DNA of 64,000 bases from Metopolophium dirhodum (Eukaryota > Arthropoda > Insecta > Hemiptera > Aphididae), in contig NC_083568.1 in NCBI RefSeq assembly GCF_019925205.1, positions 18,412,393-18,476,392 on the forward strand. Reading direction: 5' to 3'. Positions 10,548-23,578 of the stretch are shown here, piece by piece (positions within the stretch are counted from its first letter, which is position 1; each line of letters begins with the position of its first letter). A program made the translations under genes and the position numbers. The notes under the pieces are model-generated. The model was not told the origin of the DNA. It saw only the letters and a program-made list of their open reading frames with translations, and searched no databases.

Positions 10548-13500
10548 TGTAAAAATTTGATTCATAATTTATAATTCTATAATTTTAATACTTGTGGCCG
10601 GTGGGGAGGGGCAACAGGAGCATCCCCATCTGAAAATTTTTTAACAGGCCACTGATTTAATGTAATAGATACCTACATAATATTTTCTTTTATAAGAATA
10701 GTTACTCCGTCACTTTTATTCAGAGTTCCTATAGTTAAAATTATAAGAATTTAAATACAATGTTAGTTCATCAAAATGCAATCTAATACTTCTGATATTT
10801 ATATGTATATTATTATTATTTATTATGTATATTGTATGTACCAATATTATAGAGTATAGACGTGAGAAGTTTAGACGAGACACGGCGTGTGGTATACGTA
10901 TATACATTATACATGTTATATACTAAATAGTAAATATACTTAATATATCATATTATAATATCGAACATATTATATTATTACCTATATATTTCTGTCATCA
11001 CTGCGGTGCGTTTTGTCGAGCGTTATATTTCTATTATTTATAATTTTATAAATCGTGAGCAACGCCTGTCGCAGCAGCAGAAGTCAAAATCCATTTCTGT
11101 CTCGTCGATGCCGGTTCGACTGGCCACTTCAGACGTGAAGGCAAGACGCGATCTCACGGATCCGCGGCCACGGAAAGGTTCCACTTAAATGCCAGACTAC
11201 ATTGCAATGTGGTTTGGAGCCGCCGAGGTCGAGTCCGCCCCGATGCATGTTTTGGCTGAGTCCGAAAACACCCCGACGAAACCACTTCACGTGACAGTAT
11301 AGTGATTGAGGCGCTCACTTATTGGCAGGACCTGCAGGTAGGTGATACCCCCCCCCCCCGCCCCTACACGCACACCATAGCGATGAAACGTAACCTCGGT
11401 AACCGCAATTAAATCTAAACCCCGTTCTCTGTGGAGTCAGACTAAAAAGTTCGTCAGGCGCATTTTTTGTTGCGTTAGATATATCCTGTCCCTATAATAT
11501 ATAAAATGTAGCGGTACGTGTGTTGAAATAAAATGTTTGCCTAGATTTAAGATGACTATACTGTAAATCCTATATTGATAAATGATCTACTCAATTATAT
11601 ATTTTGGGCTCCCTCACGAGAGTGTCAGAGGGGCCCAGTATTCTTGTTACCGAGAAATGAAATAAATAAAATAAATAAATAAATATGCAGTCTTATAAAT
11701 TTTTATTTAATATATTACAGGTATATTATTAATTATTATTATTATAAATTAACACTCTAGTTTAAAATTAATTTACGTGTCTTGTGATAATCGTGAATAA
11801 AGAATATATTGTATTGGTACTCGTACTTATGTATATTATATATTCTTTCGCAGTTGTTTTGTAACAGGGGTAAGAAATCAGATGAGAAATCGTATACTAA
11901 ATTTTTTTTGACCAAGGAACAAAAATTGTTATCAACATAAGTGTAAAGTAAGTACATTGAAAAAACTTAAAACACTGCGATATCACGTGAAGTATTATAA
12001 CGTGTAATACAGCTATTCTTGGATTTGATTTTATACGTCATAATATTTCTCAGAGATTAAAAATACAAATAATTTAAAAAAATTATATTTTTCTCTAGTT
12101 CGGTCTATTTTAGAATATGTAGGTACATTGTACAATATGAAAATAAAATATTTTTTAAATATGTGAATATGACGTTTTATATTATGATATTATATTTTTT
12201 ACAATTTATTTTTTTTATATAACCTGACAATCTTTGTTATTTCAATATCACTTTAGGAACCACTCAACTATAGATAAAAAGGTAAGTAACATAAATCGCT
12301 ACAACACGATTGCGCCCCAATCCCTTTTTACCTGATAAAATCACAACACGATTGCACACCAAATAATATGTGTATGTACTATATACTATGTCTAATAATG
12401 TATGTACAACATAAAAAAATATAAACTAATATAATATATATAGGAACAATAGTTATATAGAAAATTCTCCTACGTCTAATTTTGGACGATTATTTACTTA
12501 AAAACTATGTAGAAACTGATGCACAATTCCCACCAACTTTATGGACAGATAAAAAAAAAGTTCGTTTACCTGTTTTGGTATGCAATTCGTGTGCGCCCGT
12601 GGCCTAAATATATGTCAGCGCGGTAATTACTCATTACCCGCCGTTTCCACCAACACTTAAAATGCCCGTTTCCATTGGCCCACAGCATTAGGAGGTACCT
12701 AAATGTGTTTATATAATATAATGATTAATGGCCATATAATAAAATTGCGTTCGTTCACTATATGTAGTATTCACAGATTTAGTTTGATAAAAATCAACTG
12801 TACATTAATGTCATTATATAGCCATTATATAGGTAATATTATACCTACGTATAAGAGAATTTAAAATCAGTCGTGTACTTACAGCTTTAATCCAGTGGCA
12901 CATTTTGAGTTTTTTTTTTTAATATTTAAAATGTTCTAAAATTTAAGCAGGTCAATTTCTTCATTCTTCAGCATAGTAGGTAATTACGTGTTTTTAATAT
13001 ATGTATGGGATTGAAGGGTTATGTATATGTATATTATAATATGTTATTATAATTATTATGTTTCAAATTTTAATGAATTAAAGAAATCGGAAGTTGCAGA
13101 AAATAGCTTTTGAGTTTTGTCATATATGCACATACCTAACCTATAATATATATACATTACCTCCACACCATATATGGTACCTACTATAGGTATTAGGTAC
13201 CTATTGTGTTCTATGGCCTAAATGCTCCACACATGTTAATATATTATACAGTATATTATATTATTATCTTTAAGCGAGTTAAACATTATTGTTTTCATAA
13301 TATATTTTAACTTTTATGTATTGGCTGTCTGAGCGTTTGTAAATTTAATGGCAGGCCAATAACTATAATAGGACACAGGAAAAAAAATTAAGTTGCTTAA
13401 GTAGGCACACTGTAGCCATTACCCAAATACCGTCCATTAGAACAGTTAATTATGGATTTTAGTAAATAGTACGCCTTGATAAAGCTCTAGCTTAGACGTT

Positions 13501-13627
13501 GACAAAAAATAATAACTATAACAGCCAACAGGTGTGTACGTACCTATATAATATTATTACATTAATATAGGTAGGTACTAGGTATAGCAAGGTAATAATA
13601 CAAAAAAAATTGTTTACGATGGTAAAG
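10548..13627. other. AT-rich intergenic stretch with one GC-rich island
   Basis: No confirmed gene. A GC-rich island lies at about 11000-11420 (listed separately). An ACACGATTGCxC phrase occurs twice at about 12305 and 12345 and resembles the terminal motif of the MITE at 13628. The rest is AT-rich simple sequence. Confidence 0.5.
11000..11420 (+). other. GC-rich island, possible promoter or first exon
   Basis: A CpG-containing block in very AT-rich DNA. It holds two short + strand frames (ATG 11006 to a stop at 11186-11188, and an overlapping 37-codon frame starting near 11188). It ends at CTGCAG-GTAGGTGA, which could be a splice donor, followed by a C-run. I recognise no protein, and function is unknown. 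Confidence 0.25.
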
Positions 13628-14001
13628 CACGATTGAGCATAAAATATTTTATGCGATGTTGCCACATTCACGTGGCCGAAATTTTGTAGTTTATTATTTT
13701 ATAATATTATAAATTTATAATTTAAAATAACTATGGAAATAATATCAGTGTTCGATCACCTATACTCTATAGTATTCTTAACTTATTATAAACCATGCAG
13801 TATTGTTTTTAATTCGTACCATATTTTGATTTTATTATTTTCATAACTATTATTATTATTATCAAACAGATTTATGAAATCATGTTACTTTTTTGATATG
13901 TTATATTTTGACTTATTATAATTATTTAAATAAATATTTTTGTATAATATAGCTTAAAATGGAAAATGGCTACGTTGCAGAGTTTTTTATGCTCAATCGT
14001 G
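13628..14001. mobile_element. Foldback MITE with CACGATTGAGCATAAAA termini
   Basis: CACGATTGAGCATAAAA at the left end recurs inverted at the right end, and the inner flanks also pair weakly (GCGATGTTGCCA versus a GTAGCCAT/TGCAACG block). The interior is AT-rich with no coding frame. No clear target duplication was found, so the exact ends may extend a little further. Confidence 0.65.
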
Positions 14002-14109
14002 TCTCTGCTACTGACGAATACAGTCAGTCAAGCTGCAGCCTATGATATTACCAAGTATATTTGATGATATTATTGTGAAAAAAGTAATTTATATAATATA
14101 ACCTATTTA

Positions 14110-15170
14110 CGTGGAGCCTTGTTTTCAATTTTCAATCCTTAGCTATAAAAGTTGAACATTTTATAAATTTTTAACTACAAAATAATTATTAAATTATAAA
14201 TATGATAAATTTTGTCAAAATTTTAACTTTAAATGCTTATTAAAAAAAATTGTGCCTATGTGTTTTTAATATTTTTCAACTGCTATTAAAACGATATATC
14301 AGGAGCCTTATATTAAATTTTCACGCCTTTTTACCCAACAAATAAAATTTTATTGATATTTATAGAAAAAAAAAACTAAAAAAAATGTAAAACTGACAAT
14401 GTCCGTAAACAGCTCAAAAAGAGTCAAATTATTTTCAAAATTTTATCGTGTATGGAAAATGCTAATATAAACACATTTAGTGAAATTTTCAAGTATCTAC
14501 AGTCATACGTTTTTAATTACAACAAAATAAGAAAATCGTTACATGAGAAATCGAGTGAATATGAAATGTTGTAAAAATATCAATTTCAAACGCTCATAAA
14601 AATTTAATTTGACTTTCTTGTAGACATTTTTTTTTTTTTGATAAAGGTAGACAAACTTTTGGATAATCTTGTATTACATTTTCAAATTTTAGATTTAAAA
14701 AGAAAAATTTTTATGAATTCTCAACTCAAAATAATTTGCTAATTTTCGTGATTTTTCCGTATTTTGTCAAGATTTGAACTTTAAATGCTTATAAATAAAA
14801 ACTGTGACTAAGGATTTTTAATTTTTTTCATCTGCCTTTGAAACAATAACCTAGGAACCTTCTATTAAATTGTCAAGCTTTTTTAACCAACAAATAAAAT
14901 TTTATTGATATTTATAGAAAAAAAAATGGAAACTGAAAATGTCCGTAAACAGCTCAAAATAAGTCAAAATATTTGGAAAATGTTATGGTGTATAGAAAAT
15001 GCTAGTATAAACGTTCAGTCAAAATTTCAGAAAAGTTACTGTTGAAGAAAATCCAAGCATTTTTACTGTCCTAAAATGTGATGACAGACACAAAAATAAA
15101 AAAATAAAAACAAAAACACGCATCATTATAAAATTAATACATTCATCGCTCAGAATCTAAAATTAAGGAA
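14110..15170 (+). repeat. Dispersed AT-rich repeat, copy B (contains internal repeats)
   Basis: Same family as 5650-6360. Two tandem-like sub-units each carry AACAAATAAAATTTTATTGA, then AAACTGA(C/A)AATGTCCGTAAA, then GCTCAAAA. The end near 15160 carries CATTCATCGCTCAGAATCTAAA. No coding capacity was seen. Confidence 0.7.
14400..15040 (+). repeat. Left arm of a large inverted repeat
   Basis: It pairs, with divergence, with 15510-16105 in reverse order. Matching blocks include TTTGACTTTCTTGTAGACA (14599-14617 region), GAAATCGAGTGAATAT, CAACTCAAAATAATTTGC, and AAAATATTTGGAAAATGTTATGGTG. Confidence 0.8.
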
Positions 15171-15509
15171 AAACGGGAATTTTTAAGCAAAATGGTTTTC
15201 TAAAAATTAAAAACTATAAAACAAATGATCCTTATTTGTACAAAAGGATATTATATCATAAAATTCAAATTTATATCCATCCATTACAATCACCCACTTG
15301 GAACCTACTGTACTGCAGAGCGACACACACTTACCAGTTACCATATTATTTTTAATTAAGATCTAAGGAGGGTATATTGTTTCATAAAGTTCTTAAATCA
15401 GTTCTTAAAGCATCTTAAATGAGTGTTTCACATTAAATTTCTAAATAATTTTTGATGAAATCGATTTTGGTTTTTGGTGCAACTCAAGAAAAAATTACTG
15501 TAGTTACAT

Positions 15510-16105
15510 GACATTTTGACTGAATGTTTATATAAGAATTTTCTACCTTTTACACCATAACATTTTCCAAATATTTTGACTTATTTTGAGTTGTTTACGG
15601 CCACTTTCAGTTTCCATGTTTTTTAGTTTTTTTTTTTTTTTTTTAATATCAATAAAATTTTATTTGTTGGTTAAAAAAGCTTGAAAATTTAATAGAAGGT
15701 TCATAGTATATTGCTTCAAAGGTAGATGAAAATTTTTTATAAGCATTTAAAGATCAAATATTGACAAAATAAGTGAAAATGGCAAAAATTTGCAAATTAT
15801 TTTGAGTTAGCAATTCATAAAAAATGTTCTTTTTAAATCTAAGATTTGAAAATGTAAAACAAGATTCCTCATAAGTTTTCCTACCTTTATCAAAAAAATT
15901 GTCTACAAGAAAGTCAAATTAAAATTTTACGAGCGTTTGAAATTCATATTTTTACAACATTTGATATTCACTCGATTTCTTATGATGTAACGATTTTCTT
16001 ATTTTGTTGTAGTCAAAAAACGAATGACTATGTAGATACTATAAAATTTCACTGAATGTTTTGACACCATACAATTTTGAAAATAATTTGACCCTTTATG
16101 CTTAA
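15510..16105 (-). repeat. Right arm of a large inverted repeat (copy C of the dispersed repeat)
   Basis: Reverse-oriented partner of 14400-15040 across a spacer of about 470 bp. Seen here as CACCATAACATTTTCCAAAT, GCAAATTATTTTGAGTTAGC, TGTCTACAAGAAAGTCAAA and ATTCACTCGATTTCTTATG. Two oppositely inserted copies of one family explain it best. Confidence 0.8.
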
Positions 16106-16587
16106 TTTATAAAAATATATTTTTTTTTTTTGTAATAATAATATAATAATTGCTATACCTCACAAGGACCATCGGGAAGATTTCCGATTTCCCGATAGGC
16201 CAATCCGCCCCTGGCCCATGGCATAGACCTATTATACACTAACTCCGTTTGATAGGTCTATGGGCCATGGCTATGGATAGTATCCACGGCTATACTATCT
16301 TTAATCGTGATAGTATTGTGGCGGACGGGGCACATAAGACTCTGCGCACTCTGGTGGGGTTCATCTCCACGGACTCGGGGTAATGACGACTAAACTTCGG
16401 GTCTCTTGACCCCATCCTACCCGGCCGCGACACCGGCGAACCACCAAATACCATAGAGTAATATTACTCTATGCCAAATACATAACGAAGCCACGACCAC
16501 GCCAGACAAACGTCCTCACTGACGCCGGCCGGTCTGTTCTATTGTGTGCCCCCGCCAAAATATCTATGACCATTGAAGTGCCACGAT
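16106..16587. other. GC-richer block with palindromes, probable repeat fragment
   Basis: It contains GGCCCATGGCATAGACCTAT facing an inverted GATAGGTCTATGGGCC about 20 bases on, and a perfect 22-bp palindrome CATAGAGTAATATTACTCTATG at about 16453-16474. The middle (16320-16430) is GC-rich and looks like an untranslated tail of a retroelement, but no coding frame supports this. Confidence 0.4.
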
Positions 16588-16839
16588 TTAAGATAATATA
16601 GCTGTTAGATTGTCGCGTTTTGTTCTCCACGGTTTCGTTATCAGTATCATGGAATAAATCGACGTGTCGTAATCACCGAACATTCGCCGGATGACGTCGT
16701 AATGGGTTTCTGTGATATCTTCAAATTTTGTCCATAATGGTAAATGTAAAATCACCAAAAACATATTATTATTCACAAATTCACCGTCCTCAGAACATTT
16801 AAATAATTCACCGTCGAACAGAATACTCGTTGTTGTCAT
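16588..16839 (-). CDS. Unrecognised 83-residue open frame, divergent from ERp44
   Basis: An ATG at 16839 opens 83 codons of well-mixed composition ending at 16588. The start lies about 120 bp from the ERp44 start on the opposite strand, so a shared divergent promoter is possible. No family, signal peptide or membrane segment is obvious. No splice donor was needed to close it. It may be a small real gene or a chance frame beside ERp44. Confidence 0.25.
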   Translation of the reverse strand: MTTTSILFDGELFKCSEDGEFVNNNMFLVILHLPLWTKFEDITETHYDVIRRMFGDYDTSIYSMILITKPWRTKRDNLTAILS

Positions 16840-16956
16840 CTACACGGTCCACAAGAAGTTGCTCGTTTTCTCTTGCAAAAGAAATAATAGATTATTTTCT
16901 CTTCTCACCAGCTATTCATACCCTAATGTTACCTCAAGCATAGTTTTCAAAATACC

Positions 16957-19900
16957 ATGAATCAAAATTACTGGAAGATATTCGCTAATAAATTGTTCCT
17001 GTTGTTTTTTTCTTCCGTGAGTATACCGACCAAGTTGCATGTGAACGTTTGATCTATGTATTACATTATCTAACAGATTGTTGCTTTTAGGCCTATCTAT
17101 TCTACAATCCAGTAACCGGCAATGCTGTAAAACTCAACAGCCAAAATGTTGACATGACACTAGGTAATTATTAACAAATCTGTTGATTTTGTTTTAATTC
17201 AGTGCATAATTGATTAAGAATTTTGCTAAAAAAAAGTAATAACTATATGCCTTAACTTCTAGTTTGAGTAGGTGTCTATGAGTTATTTGTTTCTATATTG
17301 TATTCATATCAGCTCTTATGATATTTTAATTTTTCAGTGACACTACGATCTTTGTAAAATGTTTCTATACGCTTGCAGGAGGCAAACTCAAAATGACCAA
17401 CCTTATTTTTGCTTTAAATCACATATTTTACGCTTAAATTCAAATATTTTATATTTCCATAAAGTATGATGTTGTTCATTCTGTTTTTATCTCCAAATTG
17501 AGCTTAGGAACTTTGCAAAGTTCATCTATAGCATATTGTTAAAACTTAAAGTTGTCTTTCATTGATAACAAATACTACATACTGTAACACCTAAATTGTC
17601 TAATGTTTATCTGTAATTTATATTAATAATATTAATATTAATTTTTTTGTTTTGTTTTAGCATCTAATGAGTTAGTTATCATAAACTTCTATGCCGATTG
17701 GTGTCGGTTTAGTGGTATTCTTACTCCAATCTTTGAAGAAGCTGCTGCAAAAGTTTCTGAACTTTATCCAGAGTCCGGTAAAGTTGTGTTGGGGAAAGTA
17801 GACTGTGATACTGAAAGTAAGTAATCATATTTAATATTTCTCTAATTTTGGATTTAACCTAACTTGTTTAAGTTAAAGTTTTTTTTATACCTAAAATATA
17901 AAATGGTTCAAATTGTATATAATTTGGATTGAACACCAAAAATAAAATTATTAACAACAAGGATAATAATAACAATAATAATCTACTAAATTAAATTTAA
18001 ATTGTTGTTAATACATTTATTTTATTGGTAATTTGTATGAATAATAATCATGTTGTGTCTGGCTTTGGTCACTGATGTGATTTGAATACCGGCACCGGCC
18101 AGTGCCACTAGTTCCCGGATGAGGGTTTTTAGTGGCAAATCCTTATAATAATAATAATCATTAATCATGTTAAATTTAAATATTATTGATTTCTTGAATT
18201 TTAAAATTATTAATTATTTTTATTAAATGGTTTCTAAATTATATTTAGTTCTTGGTACCTATAAACTTTAAACTATTTTTTTGTCAAAGACAAGAAAACT
18301 TAATTTTTATAAATGTTATTCTGTTTCTCTTTACAATTTAACTGTAACTTACTATCAAGAAAGTAGTTATAAAACTTAATATATGTGCATATTTAAATAC
18401 ACATATTACATTCTATTGTTAATCATTAAGTATATTACTATCTAATATGTATAAATGTTCTCTTATTGTGTGCAACAGTGCACAATTCAAGATAACCTTA
18501 AAAATGTTAATTTTATCCTAAACATAATATGTCTTAGAAGTTTTTTTATAAATATAATTAAGGTACTTAATTTTATAATACAGTTAGTATTTAATATCAT
18601 TCATTCGAACCTATCCCTTTTCATACAACAGTTATTTACACTCAAAATTAAAATTAAATAGAAATTAAATTTTAAAATATATAAAAATGCACAATATGAT
18701 TTTAATTTTATATCATATTTAATACCTAATAACAATATTGTTTGCAATATAAAATGTTCTTTGTACAATATTCTTATTAAGGGAATGTCACACCCGCATA
18801 TCTTGTCTCCGTCTTACACACATATGGCATATCAAATTTTTGTTCACCAGTTTCAATAGTGTGCTGTTAGTTTTGATATTAAATATTTGACCTATTATCA
18901 AACTTAAGTGAATTATAAGCATTTTAAAATATTAATATTTTACATACTCATAACTCACTTAAAAATTTAAATTTCATAAAAAACCAATGTGAGAATACAG
19001 ATAATGTTCTTATCTTAAATGTTGATAATAGATAAATTTAGTCAAATATCAAAACTAACAGCACACTATTTAAACCGGCAAACGAAAATTTGCTATATCG
19101 TATGTAAGACAACACATGCTGGTACGGCGTTTTCTTAAGTATTCTTAAATGTGTATATTTTATTATTTATTGTGATTAATCATATTTTGTATGTTTATTT
19201 TAATGTAATACTTTTAACTAGACACAAAAACACTTACAATTAAGATGAGTGTTTAGCTATACATATAATTTTATAACCATTATTAAGTGCCCTGTTGAGA
19301 TTATAATTATGCTTATGAAATGTCCAACTTATTAAAAAAATTTTATCAGTTAATTATTATAATTTCAAGTAAATTTGATCTTGAGGTTTCTTTTAAGTTT
19401 ATTTATAAATGTATAACAAATTATATACAAATTAATATTTTTTTCCTTGTATGGTACACATCCTTAACAGAATAAATGAATACTTTAAAAAAAAGTTGTA
19501 AGTGCTAAAATAATAGTGTTTTTTTAATTAGAAAATTAACTTCTTTAAGTTTCAGTATATTATGTTTAAACTTAAAATTTCCACATTTCTCATATCATTG
19601 TTATATTATACTTGTGTGTTTATTTATTGTTTGTTTATTAATTCATATTATTATACATAAATGTATAATAATATGAATATACAATTAGAAAATGTCATTA
19701 GCTTAGCTAATGAATTAAACCCAAGAAATTAAAATGTTGTTGATTTTCTATTTAAGGAAAACTTGTTTTACAATGAAGGTTTGGATAAAATTATTTTGTA
19801 TGCAGCACCTTTAGTTAAATAATTTAGTAATTAAATTAGCATCATAATATAATATAACACATATGGTAGTTGTGCAATTATTGTATGTACAGGTGTTCCA

Positions 19901-21186
19901 AGGCCATTAAATGTATAGAGTATGTAGTATAGAATAAATTATTTCAATAATAAAAAAAATTGTAATAGAAATACAAATACAGCCGCTAAAAACTATTTAT
20001 ACTTATGGTAAATAATTATTTTCAGCTTCCATTGCATCTAGATTTCAAATTACTAAATATCCTACTTTAAAAGTATTAATCAATGGCCAACCAGCTAAAA
20101 GAGAATATAGGGGTAAGCGATCAGTTGATGCATTTGTGTCGTTTGTACAAAAACAGCTTGAAGACCCGATACAAGAAGTGTCCAGCTTGTTTGCCGCGGC
20201 TGATGTAAGTTTAACGTTACCTATACAAATATACAATATAAGTATCTACTCTTGTTTTTTTTTTTTTTTACATTAATCTTTATCTCTAGGTGAAGTCAAG
20301 AGTTGTAATTGGATACTTTGAAAACAAAGATTCTCAAGAATACCAAGTATTTAGAAAAGTGGCAACAAATCTCAAAGATGATTGTCTTTTTTATGCTGGA
20401 GTTGGGTAACTATTATTAATCCGTTTTGTATTTCAATATCAACAATGCAACAAGAAAGTTTTGTTTTCTAGTGAAACATTCCGTGCTATGCATCCGCCCA
20501 ACGAAACGATAATAGAATTCAGACCTGACCGGGCATCTCCCAAATCTGAGCATCACACTTTTAGAGGAAATTCAGCCGATTATGATTCGCTAAATATATG
20601 GGCGACAGACAATTGCTTACCATTAGTACGCGAAATAACGTTTGAGAATGCTGAAGAAATCACAGAAGAAGGATTACCATTCTTACTATTTTTCTATCAT
20701 CCTGATGACTTGGAGTCCATTAAGCTGTTCAAAGAAATTGTTGGCACATATTTAATACAAGAGAAACGTAAGTGTTGACAATTTATTATAATAATATTAA
20801 GTACTGTGGGTCAACTTTAATTTTTTATTGTTTCAGAACGCGTTAACTTTTTGACGGCCGACGGCGTCAAGTTTGCACATCCATTACAGCACCTGGGGAA
20901 ACGACATACTGATTTACCTGTAGTCGTCATTGATAGTTTCAAACACATGTATCAGTTCCCAACAAAAAGCGATTACAAAAACCACGAGCATCTGAAAACA
21001 TTCATCGATGATTTGTACTCCGGTAAATTACATAGAGAATATCATTTGGGTCCTCAGGAAATTTCTGCCATAGAAGTAATCCATGGTCATAACCAACCTG
21101 CTGAACAGACGATGCCACCAGAATCTACTTTTAAGAAACTGGCACCATCTAAAAATCGTTACACATTATTAAAAGAAGAATTATAG
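16957..21186 (+). CDS. ERp44: ERp44 (ER resident protein 44), complete seven-exon gene
   Basis: Exons 16957-17016, 17091-17163, 17661-17816, 20026-20204, 20290-20405, 20472-20767 and 20837-21186 join in frame to 409 codons plus stop, close to the 406 residues of human ERp44. Each junction has GT-AG borders and agreeing phases. The ATG starts a hydrophobic signal peptide (FANKLFLLFFSS). The thioredoxin-like domain carries the family's CRFS active site (NFYADWCRFS), then VDCDTE and KYPTLK. The b/b' domains follow, with VREITFENAEEITEEGLPF. The three histidines that bind zinc in human ERp44 are conserved (SFKHMY, KLHREYH). The protein ends LLKEEL, a KDEL-like retrieval signal. ERp44 retains client proteins and oxidoreductases in the early secretory pathway by mixed disulfides. 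The third intron (17817-20025) holds a MITE. Confidence 0.97.
18068..18165 (+). repeat. Possible 3' tail of a short retroelement
   Basis: A GC-rich block (TGTGTCTGGCTTTGGTCACTG, CACCGGCCAGTGCCAC, GTTCCCGG) ends in CTTATAATAATAATAATC, a simple-repeat tail like that of non-LTR elements or SINEs. It sits in the third ERp44 intron. Family not identified. Confidence 0.35.
18781..19134. mobile_element. Foldback MITE flanked by TTAA, piggyBac-like
   Basis: A 354-bp element lies between two TTAA tetranucleotides (18777-18780 and 19135-19138). Long imperfect inverted ends pair over more than 100 bp; the best block is AATAGTGTGCTGTTAGTTTTGATAT at the left and its inverse at the right. No coding capacity was seen. 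TTAA flanks are typical of piggyBac targets, so this is probably a non-autonomous relative; the superfamily call is inference. Confidence 0.75.
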
Positions 21187-23184
21187 CTTAACGATACTAT
21201 GTGGCGTATCGAACTATAACTGCCCGACATAGTTTTAACTATTAAGTTATTAAATTTATTTCCCATGTGAATCATTTTATTTTATTTTTGTTCGTATTTT
21301 AAAATTTACCATTAATTACTTTATTATTATTGTTTTTCCTTCCAATTTTTTGTCCGTATCTCATACCGATTGTTCCATTTTTATCATATTGTAATATTTT
21401 GATTATCATCATAAGGTGCTGGTATCCATTCAAATTATATTATTATGTGTACATAATTGATTAACTATTTAAATGTCATTCTATTTTTAGGATAATATCT
21501 GTTATTTTGCCATCTCAATGCCTATGCACAATTAGCGATTAAGATAATAACACTGTTATACTAAATTAGATATTGGCCTGTATTTTTTTAAAGAAAGTTT
21601 TCTGAGATCTTTGAGTGCTTTAAATTATGACTTTAAATACTCATTTTGTATTATATTAAATATATATTATGTATTGTACGTTCAGAGAAAAATTATGTTA
21701 AAAATAATTTTTACATAGTACTGGTTTGGTATAACAAAAGTGTATCAATTTGACAGAACTGATACAACTTTAGATTTGATTAATGAACTTTGGTCAAAAG
21801 AAATTCCATTTATCAATTTTACGCCTGCCTAGAAAATTATAATTAAGTACTAGTTCTTGTAATTACTAATTATGATAAATAATTGTATTCTAGAAGCATT
21901 TATATATGTAATATATATATTTTAATAAGATAATAATTGAATGCTGATGAATTATACCTGATTGGCAGCGTGCAGCACATCTTTATTTTGATAATCATTG
22001 ATATATATATATATTAATATATGTACGCAAGGTGAATCACAAAGCACGAATGCTTGGTGTATCGCCTATATTATATCTTTTACATAAATAAACAAGTATA
22101 ATGAAGACTTATAACCCGCTGTTTAACATGATTATTGTAAAATAATGAATTTAAATTATTTAATTTTTAACAGATTATTAATATTTTATACCTTTGTAAA
22201 ATATTATTGTTTTACAGATATTATTTTCGATACAAAGTTTTCAATTAATGTAAAAAATAAAATATTATACTGATGAAAATGTATTTTCCAATTACGTTCT
22301 AATTATCAAATAATACCTTTGCCTTCTATAAGATTTGGTTTTTACTTTTGAATGTAACTTTGTATGTGCATAAAAAATAGTCGGTCTCTGGAAACCAAGC
22401 GACATTTACACCATTGGTAGACATGTGTATTTCTTATACTAGTTGACCCAGAATTTTGTCTGTAAGTACTACTACCAAACTAAGGTTTGTCTTCCCATTT
22501 AACAGAATTAGCCACTTAGGACTCTATGGTCTGTTTTTACTTCTGGTATGGTTAAAAATGTCTTCGTTTGCAAAAAAAAATATTAAATATTGAAATTTTC
22601 CTAAATATGATATATCTTTTCTTTTTTTTTGAGTTTTGAACCGACGACGCCGCGAGAATTACTTTCGTATTACTTCAGCGACGCCTCCATCGTTTATTGA
22701 TAATAAAAACAACAAAAACGGCCGATGGTCAAAATGAGGGTAGTCGGGAGTTCGGGACAACGTTACGTATGAACTATAATAATATTATGTTTAATTTATT
22801 TTAGCTACATAAATGATTATACGCTCGTAGCTACTATATAATGGTTTAATAAATAATGACTTCTTAAAACTATTCTTAAATCATACTATTATATCTTCGT
22901 TTTTTTTTTCCTAGTCTAAATTCTCGTAATAATAATTCAAATAATTGGTTAGGTTAGGGAGTTATGAGTATTTTATTATGTACAAATAATTTAAAATTTT
23001 AAAATACTCTGAACACGCTTTATAATTAAAATATAATAAAAAGCCGAAGAGACTGCTCAGATAATACCTTCTATCTTACCTTTAAATTTTGTAAGAAGTC
23101 AATTCACTCTAATTTTTAAACTAACGGAGCTAAACGTGTTCTGCTGAGCTTACAATTTACAATGGCTAAATAAGCATTTAGCCG
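21187..23184. other. ERp44 3'UTR and intergenic DNA up to the KCTD gene
   Basis: AT-rich. The ERp44 transcript probably ends in the first kilobase, though no single polyadenylation signal stands out (an AATAAA is near 22087). No other gene was recognised. Confidence 0.5.
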
Positions 23185-23245
23185 TGCAATTTGCTATGTC
23201 ACGCACTTGTAAGACGGAGACAACAAATGTAGGTATAACGTCCTC
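23185..23245 (-). repeat. Fragment related to the 18781-19134 MITE
   Basis: It shares TGTAAGACGGAGACAA exactly with the inverted left end of that MITE, plus weaker matches on both sides (AATTTGCTAT). It looks like a decayed end about 350 bp upstream of the KCTD start. Confidence 0.5.
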
Positions 23246-23578
23246 ACACTTTACCCATAGACTTATTGTAAGGCTTTGCATAAGTACCGTAAACTTTGTA
23301 TACTTTACCGGATAACTTCACCCTAAACACCCTAAGATTAGTCCGTGATCGAAGCCTTAGATTCTAAAGGTAATAGGTGTCGTCAGCAGCTGTTGCCTGT
23401 AGTTGTGCGTACCGGAACGTCAAAATGCTCTTATCAGTTATCATGAAGCTGATAAGAACAAATAATAATAACAAACTATAAAAATGAAGTTAATAAACAT
23501 TTTCGTCAAATAAATTAAAATAACATAACAAATATTAAAAATATTGTTAGGCCGCGCTCACCGTGTGTTCGATTTACG

